Source: Paramesorhizobium endophyticum (GTDB taxonomy: Bacteria > Pseudomonadota > Alphaproteobacteria > Rhizobiales > Rhizobiaceae). Taken from it: a stretch of DNA of 64,000 nucleotides. The translations under genes and the position numbers were made by a program. The notes beneath the pieces are model-generated. The model ran no database searches, was not told where the DNA came from, and saw only the letters and a list, made by a program, of their open reading frames with translations. Positions 47,272-57,025 of this stretch are shown here, piece after piece; position 1 is the stretch's first letter; each line of letters starts with the position of its first letter. The DNA lies in NCBI RefSeq assembly GCF_014640615.1, contig NZ_BMHH01000011.1, positions 82,253-146,252 on the forward strand. Reading direction: 5' to 3'.

Positions 47272-48120
47272 CTATCCCCGCGTTCTATCCAGCCCATCCT
47301 TCGCAGGTTTGTAGTGCGGATCGAGCTGGGCCGCGCGTGCATAGGAGCGGGCGGCCTTGGCCTTGTCGCCGCGATGCTCGTAGACGAGCGCCTGGTTGGC
47401 CCAGCTTTCCGCGATATTGCCGTCCAGATTGATCGCGGTGTTGAAATCGTCGAAGGCGTTGTCGTAATCGCCGAGCGCGGCATAGGAAACGCCGCGGCCA
47501 TTATAGGGCTCAGGCGCATTGGGCTGCAGCGAGATGGCGGTCGCGAAATCCTCGATGGCTCGCTTGTGATCGCCGCGCGCCTGATAGATCAGCCCGCGAT
47601 TGTGGTAGGCGCGCCCGTCAGTCGTATCGAGCTGGATGGCGCGATTGAAGTCGTTATACGCCTCATCGAGCCGCCCCGCCTGCCGGTAGACATTGCCGCG
47701 CCCGATATAGGCGACATCATATTGCGGGTTGATCTGGATGGCGCGATTATAATCCGATACCGCCTGCGCATCCTCGCCCATGAAGCGGTAGATCAGCGCC
47801 CGGTTGGCGTAAGCCTGGTAGAAATTGGGGTTGAGCTGCAGCGCCGTATTGAAATCCTTCAGCGCCTCCTTGTACTGCCCCGCCTTGCCATAGGCCGAGC
47901 CGCGCACATTATAGGCTTCCGGGTCGCGCGGATTGGTCTGGATGACAGCGGTGAGCGAGCCGATATTCTGATCCGACCCTTGCGCCTTGTCGACAGGCGC
48001 CAGAATGCTGCTGGAGCTGGTCTGGCAGCCCGCCAGCGCGAGCATGGTCAGAGAAGCGAATGCATAAAGGCTGGCGCGGAGGGTCGGCTGGGCAGTGGCG
48101 GAGCGCATCGGCAAATCCAT
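47272..48120 (-). CDS. TPR-repeat lipoprotein (NlpI-like)
   Basis: 282 residues from ATG 48120 (GGAAGGAATA upstream). A signal peptide ends in lipobox LAGC. About six tetratricopeptide repeats follow, residues about 75-275, for example AYNVRGSAYGKAGQYKEALKDFNTALQLNP and AYIGRGNVYRQAGRLDEAYNDFNRAIQL. By family it is an outer-membrane lipoprotein scaffold for cell-wall hydrolases and proteases. A TTG start at 48141 is possible but has no better ribosome site. The gene is downstream of rpsU and separated from it by a terminator. Confidence 0.87.
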   Translation of the reverse strand: MDLPMRSATAQPTLRASLYAFASLTMLALAGCQTSSSSILAPVDKAQGSDQNIGSLTAVIQTNPRDPEAYNVRGSAYGKAGQYKEALKDFNTALQLNPNFYQAYANRALIYRFMGEDAQAVSDYNRAIQINPQYDVAYIGRGNVYRQAGRLDEAYNDFNRAIQLDTTDGRAYHNRGLIYQARGDHKRAIEDFATAISLQPNAPEPYNGRGVSYAALGDYDNAFDDFNTAINLDGNIAESWANQALVYEHRGDKAKAARSYARAAQLDPHYKPAKDGLDRTRG

Positions 48121-48208
48121 TATTCCTTCCAATTTCTCCACCCGTCCCCTGAAGCGATTATAGGCAGGTGGAAACAGTTGGGCTGTCGCATTTATGCGAC
48201 GGGCGCAA

Positions 48209-48251
48209 CAAAAAGCAAAAGGTGGCGGCGACGCTGATCACCCCACCTTTT
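48209..48251 (-). terminator. Intrinsic terminator after rpsU
   Basis: On the minus strand AAAAGGTGG, a 17-nt loop and CCACCTTTT (48251-48217), followed by GCTTTTTG. It lies between rpsU and the TPR lipoprotein gene. Confidence 0.75.
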
Positions 48252-48303
48252 CGATTTTCTTGATGATACGCGACGCTAGCCCCAAAGCGCCAGCGACTGC
48301 CGA

Positions 48304-48537
48304 TCAACGGGCAGCTGCGACGCGACCGCCGGGGACCAGACCTTCGCGCTGGGCGCGCTTGCGGGCCAGCTTGCGGGCGCGGCGAACGGCTTCAGCCTTC
48401 TCGCGAGCGCGCTTTTCCGACGGCTTCTCATAATGCCCGCGCATCTTCATTTCGCGGAAGATGCCCTCACGCTGCATCTTCTTCTTGAGAGCGCGGAGAG
48501 CCTGGTCGACATTGTTATCGCGTACGAGTACCTGCAC
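48304..48537 (-). CDS. rpsU: 30S ribosomal protein bS21
   Basis: 77 residues. [61 protein letters not shown] is the standard alphaproteobacterial bS21 sequence with a basic C-terminal tail. The start is GTG at 48537; the longer frame beyond has no similarity. bS21 binds the 30S platform near the anti-Shine-Dalgarno and helps initiation. The upstream divergent region to soxB (48538-48839) contains no other gene I can support. Confidence 0.96.
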   Translation of the reverse strand: MQVLVRDNNVDQALRALKKKMQREGIFREMKMRGHYEKPSEKRAREKAEAVRRARKLARKRAQREGLVPGGRVAAAR

Positions 48538-48839
48538 GTGTAATCCCGTTTCAGTTAGAATTTCAGTTGAGCCCGGGCTTATGATCCGTACATCCAAACG
48601 CCAAGGCTTCGCAACGGTCATCCGAAGCAAATTGGAGTTGGCTGATATCAGAAACAGCGCAGAATGTCCACAGCGAAGCGCATGGTTCCATGGCTTTTTC
48701 CGGGGCATATGCAGCCCGCATGACGGTGCAAGCGCCACGAATGGTCGCAAAGAAGCAAAATATCATAGGCCCGATGTTCTAGTGATGGAGAAAAGATGAT
48801 ATGGCGCTGCCCCTAGCGGCAGCACCCGAAGGGCAGAAC

Positions 48840-50093
48840 ATGCGCAAATATTCGGTTTTCGCCATCGCCCGCGAGGCGATGCGCGGGCACAAGGGCTGGG
48901 AGAAGCAATGGACCTCGCCCGAGCCCAGGTCGGAATATGACGTCGTCATCATCGGCGCCGGCGGCCATGGCCTGGCGACGGCCTATTATCTGGCCAAGGA
49001 GCACGGCATCACAAATGTCGCGGTGCTGGAAAAGGGCTGGCTTGGCGGCGGCAATACCGGGCGCAACACCACCATCATCCGCTCCAACTATCTCTATGAC
49101 GAATCGGCTGGCATTTACGAGCATGCCGTCAAGCTCTGGGAAGGGCTCTCCCAGGACTTGAACTACAACGTCATGTACTCCCCGCGCGGCGTCATGATGC
49201 TCGCGCACAATGTTCATGACGTGCAGGTTCTGAAGCGCCACGTCCATGCCAACCGGCTCAACGGCATCGACAATGAATGGCTGACGCCCGAGGAGGCGAA
49301 GGATTATTGCCCGCCGCTCAACATTTCGCAGACCGCGCGCTATCCCGTCGTCGGCGCGGCCTTGCAGCGGCGCGGCGGCACGGCGCGCCATGACGCGGTT
49401 GCCTGGGGCTATGCCCGCGCCGCGTCGGATCGCGGCGTCCACATCATCCAGAATTGCGAGGTCACCGGCATCCGCCGCTCGCCCACCGGCGCCGTGACCG
49501 GCGTCGAGACGACGCAAGGCTATATCGGCGCGCGCAAGATCGGAATCGTCGCGGCGGGCCACACCTCGGTGCTAATGAACATGGCCGGCGTGCGCATGCC
49601 GCTGGAAAGCTATCCCTTGCAGGCGCTGGTGTCCGAGCCGGTAAAGCCCGCCTTCCCCTGCGTGGTCATGTCGAACACTGTCCACGCCTATATATCGCAA
49701 TCCGACAAGGGTGAGCTGGTGATCGGCGCAGGCACCGACCAGTACACTTCCTATTCGCAGACCGGCGGGCTCCACATCATCAACCACACGCTCGACGCTA
49801 TCTGCGAGATGTTCCCCATCTTCACCCGCATGAAGATGATGCGCTCCTGGGGCGGCATCGTCGATGTCACGCCCGACCGCTCGCCGATTCTCGCCAAGAC
49901 GCCGGTTCCCGGTCTCTATGTCAATTGCGGCTGGGGCACCGGCGGTTTCAAGGCGACGCCCGGCTCCGGCCACGTCTTCGCCCACACCATCGCCCGCGAC
50001 GAGCCGCACAAGATCAACGCGCCCTTCACGCTGGACCGTTTCCGCACCGGGCGGCTGATCGATGAGGCGGCGGCGGCGGCCGTGGCGCACTGA
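48840..50093 (+). CDS. soxB: Sarcosine oxidase beta subunit
   Basis: 417 residues, the usual SoxB length, from ATG 48840 ([24 protein letters not shown]); ATG 48801 is an in-frame alternative. FAD-binding [23 protein letters not shown] starts near residue 35. [30 protein letters not shown] and [42 protein letters not shown] are family blocks. SoxB holds covalent FMN and the FAD that oxidises sarcosine. It is the first gene of soxBDAG, but an A-type repeat separates it from soxD. Confidence 0.95.
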   Translation: MRKYSVFAIAREAMRGHKGWEKQWTSPEPRSEYDVVIIGAGGHGLATAYYLAKEHGITNVAVLEKGWLGGGNTGRNTTIIRSNYLYDESAGIYEHAVKLWEGLSQDLNYNVMYSPRGVMMLAHNVHDVQVLKRHVHANRLNGIDNEWLTPEEAKDYCPPLNISQTARYPVVGAALQRRGGTARHDAVAWGYARAASDRGVHIIQNCEVTGIRRSPTGAVTGVETTQGYIGARKIGIVAAGHTSVLMNMAGVRMPLESYPLQALVSEPVKPAFPCVVMSNTVHAYISQSDKGELVIGAGTDQYTSYSQTGGLHIINHTLDAICEMFPIFTRMKMMRSWGGIVDVTPDRSPILAKTPVPGLYVNCGWGTGGFKATPGSGHVFAHTIARDEPHKINAPFTLDRFRTGRLIDEAAAAAVAH

Positions 50094-50135
50094 GGGGGGT
50101 GTTTCAATTGGAATCGACAGTTTTGATGGCATCGT

Positions 50136-50324
50136 CGGCGCTCACCCCCCTCTGCCCTGCCGGGCATCTCCCCCACAAGGGGGGAGATTACGCTGTCGGC
50201 AACGCTCGGCGCCAATCGCAAACGTTGCAGAAGGAAAGCGGAGCGTCGTGCCAGCCAATCTCCCCCCTTGTGGGGGAGATGTCCGGCAGGACAGAGGGGG
50301 GTATTGTCCCGCCAGCGTTTCCAA
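50136..50324. repeat. A-type palindromic repeat, copy A4, inside the soxBDAG operon
   Basis: Full-length element: CCCCCCTCTGCCCTGCCGG, CATCTCCCCCACAAGGGGGG, AATCTCCCCCCTTGTGGGGG, GATGTCCGGCAGGACAGAG and TTGTCCCGCCAGCGTTTCC. It fills most of the 256-nt gap between soxB and soxD, which overlap or touch in many relatives. Confidence 0.88.
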
Positions 50325-50349
50325 ATATCATCCGCCCGGAGCCCACCCC

Positions 50350-50706
50350 ATGCTTCTAACCCACTGCCCCTACTGCGAGGAAGAGCGTCCGGAGATCGAG
50401 TTCCGCCACGCGGGTGAAGCCCATCTCGTCCGCTCACCGGATATAAACAATCAGGGCGAACTGGAATTCGAGGCCTATCTCTATCTGCGCCAGAATCCCA
50501 AGGGCATCGCCATGGAGCGGTGGCGGCATATTCATGGCTGCGGGCGCTTCTTCAATGCCGTCAGAGACACGGTGAGTGACCGCATCTTCACCACCTACAA
50601 GGCGGGCGAGCCAATGCCTGACATCGACACGGTTCTCGCCGACGCTGAGCACACCGCCCCCTCCGGAAAGCCGCTCGCGGCTCACACCCGCAAAGCAGGG
50701 ACCTGA
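50350..50706 (+). CDS. soxD: Sarcosine oxidase delta subunit
   Basis: 118 residues. The zinc-binding start MLLTHCPYCEEERPEIEFRHAGEAH and the later HGCGRFFNAVRDT supply Cys/His ligands. By family SoxD is a small structural subunit carrying zinc. CCCGGAG precedes ATG 50350. Only six bases separate its stop from soxA, so the two are coupled. Its upstream repeat A4 is the unusual feature. Confidence 0.94.
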   Translation: MLLTHCPYCEEERPEIEFRHAGEAHLVRSPDINNQGELEFEAYLYLRQNPKGIAMERWRHIHGCGRFFNAVRDTVSDRIFTTYKAGEPMPDIDTVLADAEHTAPSGKPLAAHTRKAGT

Positions 50707-50712
50707 AAACAC

Positions 50713-53700
50713 ATGTCTTTCGCTTCGAAATCAGGCAGCAACCGCATCCCCGGCGCGGGCCGCTTGACACCCGCCAGGACCGTTCGCTTCACCTTTGACG
50801 GCCAGCATTTCACCGGGCTTGAGGGCGACACGCTCGCCTCGGCGCTTCTGGCCAATGGCGTGCATCTGGTCGGACGCTCGTTCAAATATCACCGTCCGCG
50901 CGGCATTCTCTCGGCAGGCAGCGAGGAGCCGAACGCGCTCGTCGGCGTCGAGCGCGACGCCACCCGCCGCCAGCCCAATGTCCGCGCCACGGTGCAGGAG
51001 GTTTATGACGGTCTCAAAGCCGTGTCGCAGAACCGCTGGCCGTCGCTCGGTTTCGATATCGGCGCGATCAATGATCTCGCCTCGCCGCTCTTTTCCGCCG
51101 GCTTCTACTATAAGACCTTCATGTGGCCGCGCATGGCGTGGAAGCGCCTCTACGAGCCGACCATCCGCGCTGCCGCCGGCCTTGGCGTCGCGCCCCAGGA
51201 ATCCGACCCTGACCATTACGCCAACCGCTACGCCCATTGCGACGTGCTGGTGGTGGGCGGTGGCGTGGCCGGACTTGCGGCAGCGCTGGCAGCGGCGGAA
51301 TCGGGCGCGCGCGTCATTCTCTGCGACGAGCAGGCGGAAATGGGCGGCGCTCTCCGGCACGAAACCGATGTCCATATCGATGGCCATCCCGGCTGGGATT
51401 GGGCACAGGCGACCGCCCGCAAGCTGGCGGCGATGGACAATGTCCGCGTGCTCACCCGCACCACCGCCTTCGGCTATTACGCCCAGAATTTCGTCGGCCT
51501 TGTCGAGCGCATCACCGAGCACATGGCGCGTCCCGCATTGGATCTGCCGCGTGAAAAACTCTGGCAGGTGCGCGCCAGGCGCGTCATCCTCGCCACCGGG
51601 GCCATCGAGCGCCACATGGTCTTCGCCAATAACGACCGCCCGGGCATCATGCTGGCGGGCGCGGCGCGAACCTATCTGAATCATTACGGCGTCGCCGTTG
51701 GGCGCAAGGTCGGCGTCTACACCGCGCATGATTCCGCCTATCTCGCGGCCATGGACCTGAAGCGCGCCGGCATCCACATCCCCGCCATTATCGATCTGCG
51801 CGACGCCCCCTCGCCCGAGCTTGTCCGGCAGGCGCGTGAGCTTGGCATCGAGGTGCTGGCGGGCCATGCGGTGCAGAAAGTGGGCGGCACGCGCCGCGTC
51901 TCTTCTATGACAATCATGCCGCGTACCGGCGGCAGCACGCGCCCGATCGCCGTCGATGCGCTCATCACCTCCGCCGGCTGGACGCCCTCCGTCCACCTCT
52001 TCTCCCAATCGCGCGGCAAGCTCAGATGGGACAAGGAGAACGAGCGCTTCCTGCCCGATATTTACGCGCAGAACGCCACTTCAGTCGGTGCCTGCAACGG
52101 CACGGACAGCATGCAGCAAACCATTGACGAGGCGCTGGCCGCTGGAGAGCGCATGGCCCGCGAGGCAGGCATTGCCACGAACGCGAAGACTTCGGCGCTC
52201 ACCGTAACCGGCGGCACGGACTGGACCGGCGGCATGATCGGCGCTGCTCCCGGCGCAGGCCACGACACAACGGTCAAGGCCTTCATCGATTTCCAGAACG
52301 ACGTCACCGCCAAGGACATCCGCCAGGCGGTACGCGAGGGCATGCACTCCATCGAGCACGTCAAGCGCTTCACCACCAATGGCATGGCGACCGATCAGGG
52401 CAAGACGTCGAACCTGCACGGCCTCGCCATCGCGGCCGAGATGCTGAACCGCGATATCCCGGAAGTCGGGCTCACCACTTTCCGCCCGCCCTATACGCCG
52501 GTTACCTTCGGCGCGATCGTCAACCACGCGCGGCATGAGCTGTTCGATCCCACCCGCCGCACGCCCATCCATGCATGGCACGAGGCGCATGGCGCAATGT
52601 TCGAGGATGTCGGCCAGTGGAAGCGCGCATGGTACTACCCGCGCCCCGGCGAGGACATGCAGCAAGCAATCAATCGCGAATGCGTGGCGGTGCGGAACAC
52701 GGCGGGCATTTTCGACGCCTCGACGCTCGGCAAGATCGAAGTGGTCGGCCCCGATGCGGCGAAATTCCTGGAACTGCTCTACACCAACCCATGGGAGAAG
52801 CTGGGCGTTGGTCGCCTGCGCTATGGCGTGATGCTGCGCGAGGACGGCTTCATCTATGATGACGGCGTGGTCGGCAGGCTGGCGGAAGACCGCTTCCATG
52901 TGACCACCACCACCGGCGGCGCGCCGCGCGTCATGCACCATATGGAGGACTATCTCCAGACCGAGTTCCCGCATCTCGATGTCTGGCTGACCTCGACGAC
53001 CGAGCAATGGGCGGTCATCGCCGTCCAGGGGCCCAAGGCGCGGGACATCATTGCCCCTCTCGTTGAAGGCATCGACCTCTCGACCGAGGCCTTCCCGCAT
53101 ATGAGCGTGCGCGAGGGCCGGATCTGCGGTGTGCCGGCACGGCTGTTCCGCATGTCGTTCACCGGCGAGATGGGCTACGAAATCAATGTCCCTGCCGATT
53201 ACGGCAAGGCGGTCTGGGAAGCGATCTGGGAGAGCGGCAAGCCGCACGGCCTCACTCCCTACGGCACGGAAGCCATGCATATCTTACGCGCCGAAAAGGG
53301 CTATATCATCGTCGGCCAGGACACGGACGGCACCGTCACCCCGCACGACGCCGGGCTCGGCTGGGCCATCGGCAAGAACAAGACGGATTTCGTCGGCATA
53401 CGCGGGTTGAGGCGGCCCGACCTCACCGCCGAAGCCCGCAAGCAGCTCGTCGGCCTCAGAACGCGGGATCCGAAGACCGTGTTGGAAGAAGGCGCGCAGA
53501 TCGTCGCCGACCCCAGGCAGGCAATTCCGATGACCATGATCGGCCACGTCACCTCCTCCTACTGGTCGGAAAATTGCCGCAGGTCCATCGCGCTCGCCCT
53601 CGTCACTGGCGGCACGAAGCGCATGGGCGAAACGCTCTATGTGCCGATGCCCGATGGCGTGATCGAAGTCGAGGTAACAGGCACCGTATTTATCGATGAA

Positions 53701-53724
53701 AAGGGGGAACGCCTCCATGGTTAA
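50713..53724 (+). CDS. soxA: Sarcosine oxidase alpha subunit
   Basis: 1003 residues. The N-terminal region has FTFDGQHFTGLEGDTLASALLANG. The NAD-binding domain carries VLVVGGGVAGLAAALAAAESGARVILCDEQ near residue 178. The C-terminal third is an aminomethyltransferase (GcvT-like) tetrahydrofolate-binding domain, including HAWHEAHGAMFEDVGQWKRAWYYP and MSFTGEMGYEINVP. In the heterotetramer it channels formaldehyde from sarcosine to tetrahydrofolate as methylene-THF. The gene overlaps soxG by eight bases. Confidence 0.95.
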   Translation: MSFASKSGSNRIPGAGRLTPARTVRFTFDGQHFTGLEGDTLASALLANGVHLVGRSFKYHRPRGILSAGSEEPNALVGVERDATRRQPNVRATVQEVYDGLKAVSQNRWPSLGFDIGAINDLASPLFSAGFYYKTFMWPRMAWKRLYEPTIRAAAGLGVAPQESDPDHYANRYAHCDVLVVGGGVAGLAAALAAAESGARVILCDEQAEMGGALRHETDVHIDGHPGWDWAQATARKLAAMDNVRVLTRTTAFGYYAQNFVGLVERITEHMARPALDLPREKLWQVRARRVILATGAIERHMVFANNDRPGIMLAGAARTYLNHYGVAVGRKVGVYTAHDSAYLAAMDLKRAGIHIPAIIDLRDAPSPELVRQARELGIEVLAGHAVQKVGGTRRVSSMTIMPRTGGSTRPIAVDALITSAGWTPSVHLFSQSRGKLRWDKENERFLPDIYAQNATSVGACNGTDSMQQTIDEALAAGERMAREAGIATNAKTSALTVTGGTDWTGGMIGAAPGAGHDTTVKAFIDFQNDVTAKDIRQAVREGMHSIEHVKRFTTNGMATDQGKTSNLHGLAIAAEMLNRDIPEVGLTTFRPPYTPVTFGAIVNHARHELFDPTRRTPIHAWHEAHGAMFEDVGQWKRAWYYPRPGEDMQQAINRECVAVRNTAGIFDASTLGKIEVVGPDAAKFLELLYTNPWEKLGVGRLRYGVMLREDGFIYDDGVVGRLAEDRFHVTTTTGGAPRVMHHMEDYLQTEFPHLDVWLTSTTEQWAVIAVQGPKARDIIAPLVEGIDLSTEAFPHMSVREGRICGVPARLFRMSFTGEMGYEINVPADYGKAVWEAIWESGKPHGLTPYGTEAMHILRAEKGYIIVGQDTDGTVTPHDAGLGWAIGKNKTDFVGIRGLRRPDLTAEARKQLVGLRTRDPKTVLEEGAQIVADPRQAIPMTMIGHVTSSYWSENCRRSIALALVTGGTKRMGETLYVPMPDGVIEVEVTGTVFIDEKGERLHG

Positions 53725-54280
53725 GCCCGCAATATCCCCCTCCACCCGCCGCGATATCCCCCTCCAAGGGCGTCATGGGAGCAACGGTCCCGTCTCCATC
53801 CTTTCCGCTGACCCGGCCTTCCGCATGTCCTTGCGCGCCCGACCCGACGCGGTGGACACGCTCTCAAGGGCATTGGGTTTGGAGCTTCCGACGAAGCCGA
53901 AAACAACCGTAACGGCGGGTACGCGCTCTATCCTCTGGCTCGGCCCGGATGAATGGCTGGTGATCGACTTGGGGGCCAACAACCCCGCCGCCGATCTGGC
54001 TAGGGCAAACGTCCTACATTCCGCCGTGGACATATCCCACCGCAACACCGCCATCCTCGTCTCCGGCCCCGCCGCCGAGGCGACCCTCAATGCCGGCTGC
54101 CCGCAGGATCTGTCGCTTGCAGCTTTCCCGGTCGGCGCGGTCTCCCGCACGGTGCTTGGCAAGATCGAAATCGTGCTCTGGCGCACCGGCGAGGACGCCT
54201 TCCGGGTCGAGTGCTGGCGGTCGTTTTCGGACTATGCCTTCAGCTTCCTGAGCGAGGCGGCGAAGGGCGCAGCGGTATAA
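53717..54280 (+). CDS. soxG: Sarcosine oxidase gamma subunit
   Basis: 187 residues from ATG 53717, overlapping soxA by 8 nt with GGGGG upstream. LGPDEWLVIDLG, VDISHRNTAILVSGPAAEATLNAGCPQDLSLAAFPVGAVSRTVLGKIEIVLWRTGEDAFRVECWRSFSDYAFSFL is the SoxG hallmark. It is structurally related to GcvT C-terminal domains and completes the heterotetramer. The region to the next gene (54281-54376) shows no further gene. Confidence 0.93.
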   Translation: MVKPAISPSTRRDIPLQGRHGSNGPVSILSADPAFRMSLRARPDAVDTLSRALGLELPTKPKTTVTAGTRSILWLGPDEWLVIDLGANNPAADLARANVLHSAVDISHRNTAILVSGPAAEATLNAGCPQDLSLAAFPVGAVSRTVLGKIEIVLWRTGEDAFRVECWRSFSDYAFSFLSEAAKGAAV

Positions 54281-54376
54281 TCATTTCCCTTCGGCCATAA
54301 AAAACCCTAAGTGTTACCTCAATCGCGGGCGCAAAACGCGCTCCCGCGCCACATTTCCTATGCAAAAAGCAGCTTG

Positions 54377-55582
54377 ATGACCGTCAAAAAGCGTCTCGTT
54401 CTCCATTTTACCGGCTATGAGGGCCTGCACCCCAATGCCGTGCGTGGTCGTCACATGCAGGCGCTCGCCGATTTCGACAAGCTATGGCACGCCCGCACGA
54501 CCGCCTCGGCGATGAAAGCCGAAGACGCCGGTTGCGGCGCGATGAAGGTGACAGCCGAAGGTGCGGACTGGAAAACCGAGGTGGAGTTCTGCCAGTTCGG
54601 CGCCGCCGATATCTTCGACGATTATGCCCGCCGCTCCACCCTCGCCCGCCTCGCCATGGGCCTGCGCGCTTTCCTCAATATCCTGTTCACCGGCACGCTC
54701 TGGCGCTATGCCGTCACAAGCTGGCGCTTTGTCGTGTTCTTCCTGTGGCCGTTCGGGCTGACGCTGGCGATCATCGGCATGGCCGCGCTCATCGCCGCCC
54801 TGCCCGCCATTCTGGGCCTTAACGCTTTGAATTTCCTTTGGTCGCTGCCGCTCGGGGCCGCCGCCGGAACGGCACTCGTACGCTGGCCGGGGCGTAAGTT
54901 CTTCCTCTCCTATCTGCTGGACGACTGGTCCGCCGCCTATGACCGCATCCATGCGACGAACCCGAAGCTCAACGCCCGCCGCCAGGAATTCGCCGCCTTC
55001 CTCGCCCGCAAGCTGCGGGAGACGCAGGCCGACGAAGTGATCATTGTCGGCCACAGCCTCGGCACGGTCCCCGCCGTCGAAGCCATCGCCGATATCGCCC
55101 GCGACAATCCCAAACTATTGAAAAAACAGCCGGTTTCGCTGCTCTCCATCGGCTCCTGCCTGCTGATGATCGCCTTCCACCCGAAGGCCAAATCCTTGCG
55201 CGAGGATATCCGTCTGGTCGTGCAGGAAACGCCGGTTCTATGGGCGGAATTTCAGGCGCTGACCGATATCATCCATTTCTACGCCTCGGACCCGGCGGCA
55301 GCGCTTAAGATCGACCCGGTGAACCCGCCGGTCATTTCGCGTATCCGCTTCAAGCATGTGCACAGCGAAAGCCGCTATAAGCGCGCCAAGGGCAATTTCT
55401 TCAAGATGCACCTCTTGTTCCTAAAGGGTGCACAAAAGCGCAATGCCTATGATATCGGCATGTTCCTGCACGGCCCTTTCGCCCTGCGTGAGCTTGTCAC
55501 CCGTCATAAAGGCAAGCCCGCCCCGCTCGATGAAGAGGGCCGGCTTGGCAATCCTCCCCTTCCGCAGGAAGCCGCTGCATAG
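54377..55582 (+). CDS. Membrane-anchored alpha/beta-hydrolase-like protein
   Basis: 401 residues from ATG 54377; named family not recognised. Two transmembrane segments lie near residues 115-140 and 142-175 (FVVFFLWPFGLTLAIIGMAALIAALPAIL). A serine-hydrolase elbow GHSLGTVPAVEAIADIA is near residue 230. The N-terminus RLVLHFTGYEGLHPNAVRGRHMQALADFDKLW resembles domains of conserved rhizobial proteins of unknown function. The catalytic acid and histidine are not clear (candidates HVHSES, near residue 332). It is probably a lipase- or esterase-like inner-membrane protein; substrate unknown. Confidence 0.75.
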   Translation: MTVKKRLVLHFTGYEGLHPNAVRGRHMQALADFDKLWHARTTASAMKAEDAGCGAMKVTAEGADWKTEVEFCQFGAADIFDDYARRSTLARLAMGLRAFLNILFTGTLWRYAVTSWRFVVFFLWPFGLTLAIIGMAALIAALPAILGLNALNFLWSLPLGAAAGTALVRWPGRKFFLSYLLDDWSAAYDRIHATNPKLNARRQEFAAFLARKLRETQADEVIIVGHSLGTVPAVEAIADIARDNPKLLKKQPVSLLSIGSCLLMIAFHPKAKSLREDIRLVVQETPVLWAEFQALTDIIHFYASDPAAALKIDPVNPPVISRIRFKHVHSESRYKRAKGNFFKMHLLFLKGAQKRNAYDIGMFLHGPFALRELVTRHKGKPAPLDEEGRLGNPPLPQEAAA

Positions 55583-55594
55583 CGAGGGGATGCC

Positions 55595-56071
55595 CTACCC
55601 CTCGGCCATCTCCACCACGGCGATCGTCAGCCAGGTCGCCGTCAGCGCCGGTTTCAGGGAGTTCTCGACCTCAAGCGTCACCTCGTAATGGTTGACGACC
55701 CGTCCCGAGGGGCGGATATCCGCATTCGCCAGCTTGAACCGCGCGCGCACCCGCGCGCCGCTCTTGACCGGAGCCATGAAGCGCACCTTGTCGAAACCGT
55801 AATTGATGCCCATCGTTGCGCCCTCGATCATCGGCAACGCCTCGAAGGCCAGCGTGGAAAGCAGCGAGAGCGTGAGGAAGCCATGGGCGATGGTGCCGCC
55901 GAACGGCGTTTCCTTCGCCGCTCGTTCCGGGTTCACATGGATGAACTGATGATCGTCGGTCGCGTCAGCGAATTTATCGATCATCTCCTGCGTGACCACC
56001 CGCCACTCGGAGCAGCCGATCTCCGTGCCCACCGCGTCCCGCAACTGGTCCAGCGTAATTGCTTCTTTCAT
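55595..56071 (-). CDS. MaoC-family dehydratase
   Basis: 158 residues, a single hot-dog fold. The hydratase signature is TDDHQFIHVNPERAAKETPFGGTIAHGFLTLSLLS near residues 37-72, with catalytic Asp and His. By family it is an (R)-specific enoyl-CoA hydratase or related CoA enzyme, possibly in fatty acid or polyhydroxyalkanoate metabolism. The substrate is not determined by sequence. It converges on the hydrolase gene upstream in the window. Confidence 0.87.
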   Translation of the reverse strand: MKEAITLDQLRDAVGTEIGCSEWRVVTQEMIDKFADATDDHQFIHVNPERAAKETPFGGTIAHGFLTLSLLSTLAFEALPMIEGATMGINYGFDKVRFMAPVKSGARVRARFKLANADIRPSGRVVNHYEVTLEVENSLKPALTATWLTIAVVEMAEG

Positions 56072-56199
56072 ATCCGCCGCTTCTCTCGTGGAGGGAGCTT
56101 AAGCTCCTCATTGCGCTTCTAAACGCTATTTACCAATTTGGCATGACATGACAAACCGCAGCCGTTGATAACCTGAAAAAGCCGCGTGACTGTGGCAAT

Positions 56200-56868
56200 T
56201 CAGCCCAGGATATAGCCCGATATCTCATCCCATCTCGAATAAACGGCGGAAGCGCCCTTTTCCGCCAGCTTTTCCGCATGGCCCGCATAGCTGTGGCCAC
56301 CGCCGGTATAGCCGATGGCCGTCATGCCCGCCGCCACCGCGCCCTCGACGCCATAAGGCGAATCCTCGATGACGACGCAGCGCCCGGGATCCGCCCCCAT
56401 CTTTTCGGCAGCGTAAAGAAACAGGTCCGGCGCGGGCTTGCCGCGCTTCACCATTGAGGACGAATAGACCGCATCGCCGAAAAACCCGCGCAGCCGGGTG
56501 ACGCCCAGGCTGAACTCGATCCGCTCCATGGAGGAGGATGAGGCAACGCAGCGCGGGATGTGCAGCCTTTCGAGAAAATCGGCAATACCATCAGTCGGCT
56601 GCAGCGACTCGACGAACAGCGCCCGCGTCTCCGGCCACAGATTGGCCTCTGCCGCCTGCGGGAGATGATGCCCGGTGAGCTCCGCGATCAGAAGGATGAT
56701 ATCGGCCTGTTTCATGCCGACGCCATGCGCCACTGTGCCTTGCGGAATCGGCATTCCCTGCTTCGCATAGACATTGTGATAGGCAAGAGCAGCAAGCGGC
56801 TCGCTATCCACCAGCACGCCGTCGCAATCGAAAATCACCAGGTCGAAAGGATTGAGCCCGTTCTTCAT
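56200..56868 (-). CDS. HAD-superfamily phosphatase (beta-phosphoglucomutase-like)
   Basis: 222 residues. Motif I is FDCDGVLVDSEP (nucleophile Asp14, acid/base Asp16), motif II is VASSSSMERIEFSLG near residue 113, and motif III is MVKRGKPAPDLFLYAAEKMGADPGRCVVIEDSPYGVEGAVAAGM. The four-helix cap places it with phosphoglycolate phosphatase or beta-phosphoglucomutase-like enzymes. Substrate unknown. Upstream lie 140 nt without a gene and then repeat D3. Confidence 0.9.
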   Translation of the reverse strand: MKNGLNPFDLVIFDCDGVLVDSEPLAALAYHNVYAKQGMPIPQGTVAHGVGMKQADIILLIAELTGHHLPQAAEANLWPETRALFVESLQPTDGIADFLERLHIPRCVASSSSMERIEFSLGVTRLRGFFGDAVYSSSMVKRGKPAPDLFLYAAEKMGADPGRCVVIEDSPYGVEGAVAAGMTAIGYTGGGHSYAGHAEKLAEKGASAVYSRWDEISGYILG

Positions 56869-57025
56869 TCATCTGCCTCTTGCATCGTGTTCCGCCGCAC
56901 GAAACCGCTTCGCATTTTTCGGCCTTCCGCTCCAGATCAAATCTCGTGAACGCCGCGAGGGTGGACATAGGCATTGACAAGGATCACAAATGTTCAATAG
57001 GCGATAATGCGATAGCGGCGGCCTG

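Noticed and set aside
53696..53716. Earlier soxG start at 53696
   Set aside because: It would add seven residues inside soxA; ATG 53717 has GGGGG upstream and fits the family start better.
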